Shown: positions 21,042 through 32,164, numbered from the stretch's first letter. The stretch: 32,500 bases of DNA from Bigelowiella natans CCMP2755 (GCA_000320545.1 ADNK01000205.1:1-32500), one strand, 5' to 3'. The notes: generated from the sequence alone by a model not told the origin. Numbers and translations are program-made.

Positions 21042-22036
21042 TTAGAAATCGTCTACAAAGAATTCCATCTCTACTCTAAAATTGTCTGCGAAGATCTCAT
21101 GCTTCTTATCCTTACAGGCCTTATCCAATTCGGGCTTAAACAATGTGTATTCAAAGTAGCCAGGTTTCCCAGGTACAGGATGTAAGAACCTCGTGTTAAT
21201 CCAAAAATGGAACAATTTTTGCTTCTTAGCCATGAATGCTCCCTTGTCGTAAGTAAATGTAAATTTTGCATCGTCACTCAATCTCACAATTCCAGATTGG
21301 CCTGATGTAAAAAGCAAGTAATCCAAACCCGGTCGTCTGGTGCATTTAACTTTTCCCTTGGATTTCCAAATGTTTTCTTTTAAATCGTTGCACTTGGGCG
21401 TTGGAGACCAAATAGAAAAGTGAACATGTTCATTCCGACATGGATTTGGGATTGGCAGAAGGGAGACACGCATCAATTTCACAATACGTTTGTCAGGTAT
21501 TGGAGCAAATTTCGGTGGCATGGGAATTTTCTCTCCACGAAAAGTTTTTGCGTTTTCTCCTCGTTTATTCCTAAGGAACCTTTCAAAGTATAATACATAT
21601 CGGCGCTGGCTCGGTATAGTGACTCCTTTCTGATTTTTAGTTCGTTTCACAGCAAAAAACCGCAATGCACGGTCTGCCGTGAACCATTGATGGGCAAATA
21701 TGAAATAACAAGAGATTAAGAAGCCCGTGCGCCCCTTTCCAGCCTTGCAATGTATTGCAGCAATCCCTTTCCCTTTTCGGAGGAAAAATGCTCTTAGCTC
21801 TTCACAGAATGGCTCTATCATGCTAAAAGGGCATGGATTATGATCATGAAATCCCATCCGAGTCACGCAATTCTGAGTATATTGTGGTAATGATAATGGC
21901 TATAATAGTCGAATTAGGGAACAATTGAACTATCAACCTCAAACTTTGTGTGGTCGTAGTCTCGTCCCTTTTCGATGCAAAGATTCCAAATCCAATACTG
22001 ACCTTGGTGTCGTTCCTTAAAGAATCTATTCACAGG

Positions 22037-22109
<73 letters not shown>

Positions 22110-25100
22110 TTGAATCAAAGAGAAAGTCAGCTAAAAATGAAGTGTTGGATAGGATATTGACGAAGAATTCAATTTTCAATGTGCTGCAAAAAATCATCAA
22201 AATTGGTCATAAAGTTAGATTGATACAAAGTAATTTAGCGAAAACCTGACGACATCGTTAATGTCATTTCGATAATTTGCCTCAATTCCGGTAGATGGAA
22301 AACCCTTGTTACATTTTGAGGTTAAGATATCAATATCAATGCAATCATGACGTCTAAAAGTTACAATCTACCATAGCAATGATCCTTTTTGTGATGTAAG
22401 ATAAGTCTAGATTGTAACCATCTCGAATGAACCGTCTCTTCTTTTTCGAGACTTTACTCTGAATAATTCATTCCTCAGCCATAATATACGCGTAACTGAT
22501 GTAATTAGAATAATCACCTTGACGAAATCAGTGAGGAAACCCTTATTTCCCTGTTTACCCACGGATTCTGCTTTAATGTGTTGCGGGTTATCTTCGTCGT
22601 CGTCGTCGTCGTCATCATCGCCGAAATCCTATACGATGTGATGAGTCAAATGTTGTCGAGGCTAAACGTTGTATCGAGTTCATAAACCTTTGCTGATAAT
22701 ACCACGGACTGGACAGCTGCTTGAGGAAACAAGCCACGCTGATCGAAACAAATAGATATGATTTATAAAATCTATAGATTATGAAGACTGAATTTCCCTA
22801 GTACTCTACGCATTTTAACTCACCCTCATATTCCTTATGTTTATTCCGAGCCACATAGGTTCACCATGAGGTATTGACCCCATTTTGGAAAATGTATCAA
22901 TCAACGCAGACTTCACCTCTAGTTTCTGGAGGAGGAAAAATAATGACAAAAATAAATGAAATATATCAACATTATGTTGATTTCTAGGATAGAATCCGGA
23001 ATTTTTTTTATTCTATTTAAACTCTTCACTTCATATAACCTTTTCCGTATCATTTTCACCCCCTAATGGCTGAATATAATTCACAGGGACAATTCCACTT
23101 TGTCCATCCAGCCTTTTGGCATGGAAAAATTCCTCCGATTCGGTTGCTCGACGCATTATTATTACTTTATCCCCGGCGCTAGCTTTCAATGTTTTATATC
23201 GATCCGTACCTGGCTCTTTATAATCGTAAAGCATCACTGCCGGTACAGGGATATCGATTATCTCCTTAAAGTTTTCTATTTCTCTTCCGCCTACTCTTTC
23301 CTCAAAGAACGTTTCTTTAATAGAAATTTGGCTGTTTGGAGGATGTACCTCAACCTCACAGTATCTAAATCCATCTTCTTCAAAGGTTTTCAACACCTGT
23401 GCTAACTCGGATTTGATACTATCATCACTATCGTCTATTTGTTTCCCCACTGGAATAGCCTTTGGAGAGACTGAGATGTTAATCCAGTCTCCAACAACGA
23501 GAGGTTGTAAAACCTTCAGTTTTTTAAATGCGCGGGGCTGTTTTTTTAAGAGATGTACAATATCATCGATTTCTAAGTCGACATCAGAACTCCATCGGGC
23601 CTTATATTCGACTGTGGCTCGAAACCATACCTCTCCTTCGACTTCCAATGTAGTGGTTTTATCTATTGGTGTGTTCACCACCAGCTTGCTTTCTTCCTTT
23701 CTTTCCCCATTTGGACTCTGAAGGCCCCCTGCGGTTGTTGCCATAATATTTTTCCACTCATTTGATTTTAGGTCGTCAGATGTGCATGGCAGCGGGGCAC
23801 GATCGACAAGAGGTGGCGGGAAACCGTACTCTTGTTCCCATCTTTCACAGCAACCATTCATATCCTTTTGCGCGTTGAGCTGTGTTGCTTGCTTGTGATA
23901 TTTGTTGAATGCCACGGTGAGGTCTTCCATCAGGGCTAGTCGGAGACGGCAATGGTGCTGGAACAACTTTTCTTGTTCATTAAGTCTCTGGAGATCTTGG
24001 TCTCTCATACTCCGTAATATCCCTGGAAGCCACATGTGTCTATACTTAATTTGTTCGTTATTATAGGATCGTTCAAGAGCCTCAGTTCGGGTAAATTGTC
24101 TTGTAGCACTCTCTAGAGCCTTCTTCTGTTTCTTTTCCATTTGCTTCTTTTCTTTCCATTTGCTCGCGGGGAAAGTTTTGATCTTATCATGTAATTGTTT
24201 CAATTCCTTATATTTCTTTAAACACGCCTTCCGTTCCCCTGCAAGATGAGTTGCTTGAGCTTCCAGATCTGAGGACTTTAAACGTTGTCTTTTCACCTAG
24301 AAAAACACTAACATCAAGCGTTGGATGTAATAGATTATAAATTATTACCATTTCGTCAATAGCTTTAGTTGCTTCTTCACAAAATTTTAGTGCGGGATCG
24401 ACAATATTTGAAATAAAGTTATTTTTTAGCTTTTCTTCAGCACGCTCGACTTCATGTTCAACAGCGTACATTCCCTCCAAAACGTCCAAATGATCGACCA
24501 TTCGGTCCTAAATTTAATCTTTGATCGTAAGACAGTAGCTCACCAATTTCATTAAAATTAACTAGTTTACCTCTTTGCATTCGTTGACTTTTTGCATTTC
24601 GTAAGCATACACCCTACGTTTCTCAGTGCACGCCGTCTAACAAACTATTTTTCAGGTTGTAAATCAATCCATTTGTAAACTGAGGACCTACCTTCATGAT
24701 TTCTGCTTGTTTTTTCATGAATTTTCCCATTCGTATCAAATTGAAAATGCCTGACAAAAGAAAAAGCGATGTTTACAAATTGTTTCAATTTTGTTTAAGA
24801 AATAAAATAACCAGATCTTGCTTGTTTCTCAGCGATCGGGAACTGGTGGGTCATACTTTCGAACGAAAATTCTCTCTCATCCGATGATATCTGGATTTTC
24901 TTCGTCTTCTGTTCTGAAATAGGATTCTCTGGTTCGTCTCCTAAATGCCTCTTATCGACGATTTTAGTTGGACTTGAAAATTTGTAATCTTTTGGGACAG
25001 TAATATCTGTTCTTGGAGAGTGGATTCCGGTGCTGGAGTGTCGGCGATGATCAACAAATTTATATAGGAAACTATTATCCTAAGAGCAAAACCGATATCA

Positions 25101-26190
25101 ATAACAAAATTTGACCCATTTACTATTGAGGAATTGTGTTAGTGGTTATTATCAACCTCGAATTCATGACTCCCAGTGATGTGTACGATAGCCCCAGAAT
25201 CAAAAAGTGATTTGCAAGTCTGCAGACTTTCATCCCTGGACATTTCATCCATTTGATTTTTACTGTAGTCAATGATGAAATCTATTAGCTCCTTTCCAAA
25301 AAAAACTTCCTTGTACAGTTTAAGCCTTTTCCGACGATCCTTTATCACAAATCACATCACAACTTAAACATATGAAAGACAACCAGAAGCCTACTGTTTA
25401 TTACTTTCACGTGTTTGTCCTTAAAATCTGCCAGTGCAAATTGAATCCAATCTGGAAGTACGTTCCCATCATTGTTGCTGGAACTTGGAACAGTGTGAAT
25501 TGCGACATCCTTTGGAGTTCCGCCATTTGAAATACCCTTTCTCACATTGTATTTTAACCCAGAGTTTCCATGATGAATATCAGCCTTTCTTCGCGAAGGT
25601 GAAGTGTTTATAAATGTATTTTCATCAGTAACGTCAATATCTGACTTTTGCTCTGAAGATCCGCTGCGAAGATTACTTACAGATACCTCTGGTGAATCGA
25701 TATTTTTGGGCAGTGGAGGTGGCAATTCTGTTAACGAATTTGACTTCGAATGAGAATCCAAACTCGTGTGTTGAGGTCTTGATGCGGGGGGTGGTGTTTG
25801 AGCCCTTCTAATGTTATCTTTCGCCGTCTCATCCTTTTTAATAATCAAACTGTTTTGAGATAGGGCCTTTGACAGGCTTATTGCAAAGTTCCCTTGCTTG
25901 CCGACAGAATTTTTCTTTCCGACAGAATTTTTCTTTCGAGTGGGTGACATAGGTGGGGGAGGGGATTCTTTGCTCTCCATTGGCCGGGGAGATTTCTCAA
26001 ATCTCTGTAAGAGAGATCGAAGTCTGTTGTTCCGAGGAGGCACAGATGGAGATTGTTGTCCTCTTTGTGCCCGCTTTACATGCCACACAAAAACATAGAA
26101 GCTGAAATTAAAGATACGCACCACTCGTTGAAATGTAACTCTACACCTGAACCGATTGGGGCAAGGTTGGTGGCACTCTTTTGGGTGCAT
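21042..26190 (-). CDS. PTEN: DEP - BAR/F-BAR-like - SH3 - PTEN phosphatase-C2 multidomain protein
   Basis: Predicted lipid phosphatase removing the 3-phosphate of PIP3, joined to membrane-shaping modules. Exons: 26190-25405, 25339-25157, 25079-24812, 24750-24692, 24636-24571, 24507-24349, 24296-23040, 22925-22824, 22738-22688, 22628-22518, 22458-22372, 22304-22246, 22025-21938, 21872-21042. All junctions agree in phase: 1,368 aa. Residues 1-240: Ser/Pro-rich, disordered. About 244-345: DEP (RRKRLKLYKEVFFGKELIDF). About 395-655: long charged coiled coil, BAR/F-BAR type. About 731-782: possible SH3. About 858-918: SH3 (AVMLYDYKE ... GIVPVNYIQPL). About 927-977: SH3-like remnant (RRGLFPQAAV). 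About 1004-1180: PTEN phosphatase with exact HCKAGKGRTG (Cys1134), HDHNP (Asp1102) and TIPSQ. About 1205-1368: C2, with no regulatory tail after it. The start may instead be Met71 (25980). PTEN as a separate gene is possible but leaves only about 100 bases after the stop at 23031. Confidence 0.85.
22038..22102 (+). repeat. (TA)n microsatellite in an intron of the PTEN-containing gene
   Basis: A perfect AT run of about 65 bases lies in the intron 22026-22245, between the exons encoding INDVVR and FFKERH. It begins about 12 bases after the minus-strand acceptor. Confidence 0.97.
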
Positions 26191-28480
26191 GGGTCGGCGG
26201 TTCTGTCATTGAATCTCCACAGGTTTGCACCAGATATTTTCCCAATCAACTGCCATGCAAGGTCAAAATTATTCCCTATTTTACATACAGTTCGTCCTCT
26301 TTCTTTTATTTTCTTTTACTATCTAATCTGTTCTCTCCTCCTACTTCACATACCGCGCCTCGAGTGCCAGATTTTTGGGAGGGGATGGACGCTATACCGC
26401 TGAAATCGCAAAATCACTTTCCAATTTTTGTGTTTTTGCTCTTGAGTGCCAAGCCGTGGCACCCAAATCCCCAATGGGTGTCATTGCATGAGCACTAATG
26501 CCCCAAAAAATCAAATAGTGCGTGCACAAGCGCCCTGTTAGTTGTTAGTGAACTCCAGTTCGCACTTAGTGCTTCCGGTGCAGATTTTGTTTTAGATTTT
26601 ATTTCTTTTGTTCCTTGCTCGAGATTCACAGGAAATCTCTGGAGAACATTGCAGGGATTTCCCACGATTTCAAAGAAATCCCCGGGAATAATGCGGGGAA
26701 TCCCGGAAGTTAGTTGTCCTGCGGCGACTCCTGCCGTCGCCATTGGAAACAAACTCTCCATCACCTCCTCAGAATGCTGGTGAGGACTTTTTATGTCATT
26801 TCTTTGATACATCTGATTTTCCTTGTAGAATGAGTCGTGAGGATGTATGAGAACGCAGTATTGTTTTGTTACGCAGGCCCACGAAGGTAGAAGCAGTAGA
26901 ACCCGCTGCGTGCGCTACGGGTTGGGAATGGAGGGAGTGACTTAGTGACTTATATTGTCATCATGAACCCATTTGCACAAATAGAAGCTCATTTCTGCCT
27001 TTTTGATTTGTACCCCTCAACTCCCTCAACTCAATTCAGTCAAGCAAAAGGATCTAATTTCCACAGCCTCGTCCAGTCAACTTGGTGGAAGAGCAGATGC
27101 AAAACATACTGGGAAAACAGCTTCGACCATTGAAGAAGATTCTCAAAAGCAAAGTCGGCAAAGGTTCCAATTAGCCCTCACTCTATCGTTGTTTATCTGC
27201 TAGAGCACATGCTATAAATCAATTAGTGTCTTCTCAAAGTTCAGCAGTACTGGGAGACTGAATCGTGGCTCGGCAGTGGAACAACCAGGGTATATTTCCC
27301 CCTTTCTAACCCCCAAAAAATAACATTACCTATTTCTTAGAATTTTGGAACAGAACGGTTCGATCATAATAATTAAGGTGAATACGGATTGAAAAGGTCA
27401 TTCTAGGGACGCATCATATATTTTCTCTGAATATTCTCATAGTTCAAAGCACAATTTAAGGACAAATTCGGGATGAAATTCAAGAGGTACATATAAGATA
27501 AAATTTTCATGCATCGATGCCGATGCGTTTCTTTGTGTTGTTGATTTGTCATGAGTCTTTGTTGCATGTCCATCATTAATTTATCAACTGTACTGAACTT
27601 AGAAATAAAGTCATAATTGTGGCCCCGGGAACACAGGCCTTTGAATTTGGAGTATGGAGATAAACTTATAATTTTGTAAAACATAATGATGCTTAAGAGA
27701 ATCCAATATATTTTGAAGGTAAGACCTGGTTGGGTTGTTATCAAAGTACGTGGGCAAAGGTTATAAAACTATGATATGTATACCGACCTCTGATTTTGAC
27801 AAGTAAGTATACCTTAGAGTGGATCCAAATGTGAGATCAACAGATAAAAGAGGCCCTGCGGGAATGATAAGCGAAGCTTGCAGAAAGTTTTACACAGTGC
27901 CGGTGAATATAGAGTCTTAATAGAGTTAAAACCTAAGAACTTATTACTACTCTTCATGTGCAGATCGAATTCGAAATACCTGCGCCATCCTCTTGCTGTG
28001 TTCTATTATAACCTCTCCTGTTCTTCAATACATGTTAGTCACAACTCTCAGGACACATGTCAATAATTATCACAAAATTATTTCGATCAAACATGCAACA
28101 CAAAGCAACTTCATTTGCGAGTTTGCGAGGGGTGCTAAAGTATCACCATGTTTTGAGACTAAATCATTAATTTAACAAGTATGCCCATTGATAAACGTAA
28201 TGCATTGAAAATTGGCAAGCAGGGGTGCTACTGTGTGACAGATTCTCCGTGCATAGTTCTCGCGAAATTCCAACTCACTGTGATTTCAGCATCACATTTT
28301 CGCCACGCACGTTGCACCAGCAGCTAGCCAGCAAGCAGGCCCGTCTCCACCAAAATTGCGCAATGGGACAAAACTCACGCAAAAGACACAAGGCAATCAA
28401 TCTGATTGTGCGCATGCATACTCTCCCTCGATTCACTTGCTTCGCACGGTCGCCTCACAAAAAAGGAAAGAACATTGAAC
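26191..28480. other. AT-rich spacer with no certain gene
   Basis: It lies between the divergent PTEN-fusion and cupin-8 genes. The one coding-like piece is on the plus strand at about 27069-27166: after the acceptor-like TTTCCACAG, a frame reads NLVEEQMQNILGKQLRPLKK and ends at a stop. I could not find its upstream exons. An imperfect palindrome of GGGAAT/ATTCCC type lies near 26650-26705. The rest shows nothing I can name. Confidence 0.35.
27069..27166 (+). CDS. Possible terminal exon of an unidentified gene
   Basis: This short frame follows an acceptor-like site and encodes about 31 residues with an amphipathic pattern (EEQMQNILGKQLRPLKKILK) before a TAG stop. There is no homology call. 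Another frame is also open here (GGRADAKHTGKTASTIEED), so the coding claim is weak. Confidence 0.18.
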
Positions 28481-28483
28481 TCA

Positions 28484-28700
28484 TTGAACAATGAACAATG
28501 AACAATGAACAATGAATGAAGCATTGACATGCAAAAACCACGTGAGCAAGAACCACATGGGAGACATGACCCAGGAACGTTGAACTGTGTGTTGATGCAA
28601 AATCCACGTGCGCAAGGGGAAAATCGAAAACAAGGGTTTGCATGCAGAGCACGAACATCAGTGTGCAGTCTAGCAGTGCTGAGCCAGATCGTTGAACATT
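28484..28700 (+). repeat. Dispersed repeat, copy B (diverged)
   Basis: It starts with four tandem GAACAAT units and continues through ACCACATGGGAGACATG and a GTTTGCATGCAGAGC block. It has the same plan as the copies at 20526-20647 and 28917-29040 but is more diverged and interrupted. Confidence 0.6.
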
Positions 28701-28764
28701 GCTTTGAACGTTGAACATCGAACTGCGCGCTGTTGCAAACCCACAAAACCTGCCAGCCTACGTG

Positions 28765-28850
28765 CGCGTGTCAGAACCACGTGGGAAACAAACGTTTGCG
28801 TGCAGCAGCGCCGTCAAGCTAAAATCATTGTGAGGACTTGAATGAACGAG
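28765..28850 (+). repeat. Dispersed repeat, copy C (partial)
   Basis: Contains GTCAGAACCACGTGGGA, GTTTGCGTGCAGCAGCGCC and AATCATTGTGAGGACTTG, which match the second half of the repeat unit. Confidence 0.6.
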
Positions 28851-28916
28851 TGAACAAATGCGAAGCGGTTCTGCAGGAGCGGTTGCACAGGTCACGCTGA
28901 CTCATCCGTGACCTCA

Positions 28917-29040
28917 ATTGTCAACAACGAACAATGAACAATGAAGAAAGCATTGATGCAAATTTGCATGCGCCAGAGCCCCATGGGAGACAGGCGTGTG
29001 CATGTAGCAGCGCCTCAACAACAATCATTGCGAGGACTTG
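28917..29040 (+). repeat. Dispersed repeat, copy D
   Basis: Full-length copy, inverted relative to 20526-20647 and ending at the same CGAGGACTTG boundary. It overlaps the open 5' extension of the cupin-8 gene frame, which makes any start codon inside it doubtful. Confidence 0.8.
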
Positions 29041-29272
29041 TCAACACCCTGCTGATGTCCGCGCCCCAGATGCCACAGCATCACCTGGTCAGCATCCAAA
29101 TGGTGTTCTGAGTGAGCGACATGGGATATTCATTGTCTCTCAGGATAATTCCCATTCATTGTCCTGTCAGATGTGCGAACAACGACGAATGACGGCGAAT
29201 GACGGACTGACAAGAAGCGCAGAGCTTCACGAAAAAACATGGCTTCCGCGTCCACAGGTCTCGCTTGAACCC

Positions 29273-30852
29273 ATGTCACACGCCACATCTTCCCTTTGGT
29301 GCGAGCGCACTTCTCGTCAAAAGGATGAGTTGGTCCCTCGGGTTAAGTCCTCTGCGGCAGTAAAAGCGATTAAATGCGGAAAACCCATAGTGATCCAACA
29401 GGGCGCCCTTGGGGAATGGTACGACCCGAAGCGATGGACTTTGGAAGCATTAGCGCACAGACTTAAGGACCATGAGGTCAAAAATGTATTCAGGTCAGTG
29501 AATTTTAGACTAGAAATATTTCCTGGGACAAAAAGAAATAGTTTTCCCTGAGTTCCTCCTCGCACGTTATGTAGGTCCAGCACCAACCGATTCAAGTATT
29601 ACCGGGACGACGGAGGCCCCCACACAAGCGAGTCCAAACTCAAGGACACGAGAACAACTGATGGTGAACGGATAACAATGAGGTTTGGAGAATTCCTCCA
29701 GCGCGCTACGGCTGCTTCGGATGGAGCGGCGGGTTCAAGGGAACATTTATACCTGTATGGGGAACCACTCCCCACATCGGTGCGAGAAGAATTGCCGATG
29801 GAAAAGCTGGTAAACATCACGTTCCCTGAGTTGATTCTCAATTTCACAATTTTACTTGAACATATACTTTCGATGTTGGTCAACTCAGATGTCCTTCATA
29901 AATATCCGCGAGAAAGCATCGAAGGAAACGAATGAAGAGAAAGGATCGAAACCATTCCTCAGGCCAACCTCGATGTTGCTTTGGGTCGCAGCAGACAATT
30001 CGAGTCCAAGCATATCTCCCCTCCATTACGATCTCTCTGATGGGATAATCCTGCAGTTGAAAGGTAGTCTGAAACAAATTCATGGAACGAAGAAGAGGAT
30101 GAAGAAAAATACGATACGCACCAAAATGTCGCAAATGCTCGTTAGGCGAGAAGAGGTTCATCTTGATCGAAGAACGAGGGCACGAAGAAGCAATCTACCC
30201 TCACGCCATATCGGGAAACTTCGATAGGCAGAGCAAAGTACGGCAAATATACATCTTTTTACGATGCTCAGTGACTGATTTTAGTTCCCCAACAGATTGA
30301 TGATATACAAAAACCTGGCAAGGAATTTGACATGTTCCAGGTAGCTGCAAAGCAGTTAAAATGAAGAAAGATTCGTTCTCTGAGTGTATCTCAAATTCCT
30401 TCCAGGGCGTCAAGGCTTTTCAATGTGTGCTGAATGCTGGGGAGGCCCTCTACATTCCTTTCGGGTGCTGGCACCAGGTGAAAGAGAGTCAGAGATCGTA
30501 GAAGCAATCTTGAAAGTGACAATGAGTTCATCGTTTTCAAATTATTAATTCAAGAATCAAATAGTTCCGTGAACCTCAGATGGGATCGAATTTATAGGTA
30601 GAGTCGCCGTCAGAATCAGTCGCAATAACGATAAGATGGAATCCCTATGCCGACACAATTCGCAGTTCAACATCGTTTCGCTGCCTTGCTCTCCAGCAGA
30701 AAGGATCTGCAGCTCCAACCCCCCCCCCCTCTCTCCCCCCTAACGTGGCTGAGATGCTGTATCGAAAGATGATACGAGATTTACCAAAACACGTAGCAAA
30801 TATTCTAATCCAAAGATTTGATGCAGAGAAAGAAGAGCTTCAAAGAAAATGA
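29273..30852 (+). CDS. JmjC/cupin-8 family Fe(II)/2-oxoglutarate oxygenase
   Basis: Predicted hydroxylase or demethylase of the JmjC/cupin-8 group; the substrate is unknown. Exons: 29273-29493, 29575-29809, 29889-30063, 30146-30237, 30296-30340, 30406-30487, 30555-30597, 30666-30852. All junctions are in phase: 359 aa. Seen directly: the N-terminal KPIVIQQGALGEW with WTLEALA, the RFKYYRDD and LYLYGEPLP segments, then SPLHYDLSDG with metal ligands His198 and Asp200, GEKRF (co-substrate Lys region), a YP...RQSKV segment, and IPFGCWHQV with the distal His279. The iron triad is complete. A helical tail (VAEMLYRKMIRDLPKHVANI) ends the protein. TYW5-, FIH- and JMJD5-like proteins share this plan and I cannot choose among them. 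The start is uncertain: the frame is open back to 28934, but that part overlaps a dispersed repeat, and an upstream exon is possible. Confidence 0.85.
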
Positions 30853-31700
30853 TAAACAGACACAGAGAAAATAATGAAATATATGTCTATTACGCCTGTA
30901 TGCACATTTTGCAAAAATATTATACTGGAATATGCGCATCACGTTTATGCATGTATCGCGCAGTTCCATTGCCTACGACATGGTTCTATTATTAAGGCAT
31001 GTAACAAAAGGACATTTCCTTAAAGTTTTTCAGTATATCTGCTTGTTGCAATGCAACGATCGTACTAAATCTGCCATTGCTAGATAGCCTTACGCTTCGA
31101 CCATAGAGTATGCAGCGCATGCACATTCAGTGGTAGAACAATTACATGATGTGTTGTATGCAGATGACTGATGAACTGGCAAAATGTGCTTTCCATAACT
31201 TCTGCGACTTGCATAAAAAATGCTGCAACATAGACACTAACTTGAATGCCTGTGCACAGAATGTATACAATGGGCAATACTTAAATGCATCTTTTGCATA
31301 GGGTTTGGCCGCTGCGTTAGCGCATTTCTGCTTAGATAAGTGCCACACACAGTACGTAAATGCGCACATGCATTAGGAAAGTTTCGCCGCACATAAAACA
31401 ACCGCCAATCATTATTAGTCACCAGTTAATCTCTTTATTATTGATTCTGATACACTGAAACCAAAAGAATTACGCGCAACAAGTTTTGCTATCAACTAAG
31501 ACACATCCTACTTAACTAATCATTTTTATACACACAAAGATCGATCTGCGAGGTCAACGCTGTCATTAAAAATTCCTTATGAGTCCAGGCATTAAAATTC
31601 CGGCGGATGGCATTTTTGTTAAAGGGGATTGCGCGCGTGCATCGAAGGTAGATGGCACTCGCTCTTATTGCGAAAGCCTACATCCTCACCAGCGCCCTCA
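30853..31700. other. AT-rich spacer, no gene seen
   Basis: Presumed 3' UTRs of the convergent cupin-8 gene and the minus-strand gene on the right. It holds short ATGCGCATGCAT-type motifs but no convincing frame. Confidence 0.5.
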
Positions 31701-32156
31701 TCATTTTCCTACTTGCTTTCTAAGGGACTTATAAAAACTATTTACTCCTGCCCCTTGGGGCTCGGATTTTCTAATTGCTGACGCAGCCTTTTCCGCTCCT
31801 AGCAGTGACGATAAGCAAACAAATTATTCGAGCATAATTCAGAAGTATACTCGGCTCAGGGGGGGGGGGGGGATTGCGAACGACATCGAGTGGAGGAAGC
31901 GTTTATATAGTGGAAGACAGATGATAAGGAAGAACAACCACGTACCTTTGCGGGGAGCGTCTCCGGTATATCTTCCTGGGGCAGCATCCTCGCCGGCGCA
32001 CTCCTATCGAGCGCAGCAGCAGCAGCAGCAGAAAGGGCATGCAAAGCACAGGGGGGAGGGGTTAGACCAAGATGAATTTTACAAGATCGATCTGGAATGG
32101 GGAATCGTCGTAGGATTTCGTTCGGTGATCTCCTTGGTCCCTCTCATCATCCCAAA
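31701..32156 (-). CDS. 3' end of an unidentified gene (partial, runs off right edge)
   Basis: Three small phase-consistent exons are proposed: 32156-32083 (WDDERDQGDHRTKSYDD), 31988-31946 (DAAPGRYTGDAPRK) and 31798-31701, which ends NSFYKSLRKQVGK and a TGA stop. The donor at 31945 (AAAG|GTACGTGG) is strong. A second frame through the same last two exons is also open: it reads LPQEDIPETLPAK across the donor and ends ERKRLRQQLENPSPKGQE with a stop at 31742-31744. It does not match the phase of the upstream exon. The product is not recognised; upstream exons lie near or beyond the window edge. Confidence 0.35.
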
Positions 32157-32164
32157 CTGCATGC

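Noticed and set aside
26495-26812. 105-codon minus-strand frame upstream of the PTEN-fusion gene
   Set aside because: No recognisable motif, no splice continuity with a gene, and it overlaps palindromic GGGAAT-type sequence.
27403-27744. 113-codon minus-strand frame
   Set aside because: It lies in AT-rich DNA with no domain or neighbour support; length alone is not convincing.
31142-31369. Minus-strand Cys/Ala-rich frame
   Set aside because: It contains ATGCGCATGCAT-type repeats and has no motif or consistent splice context.
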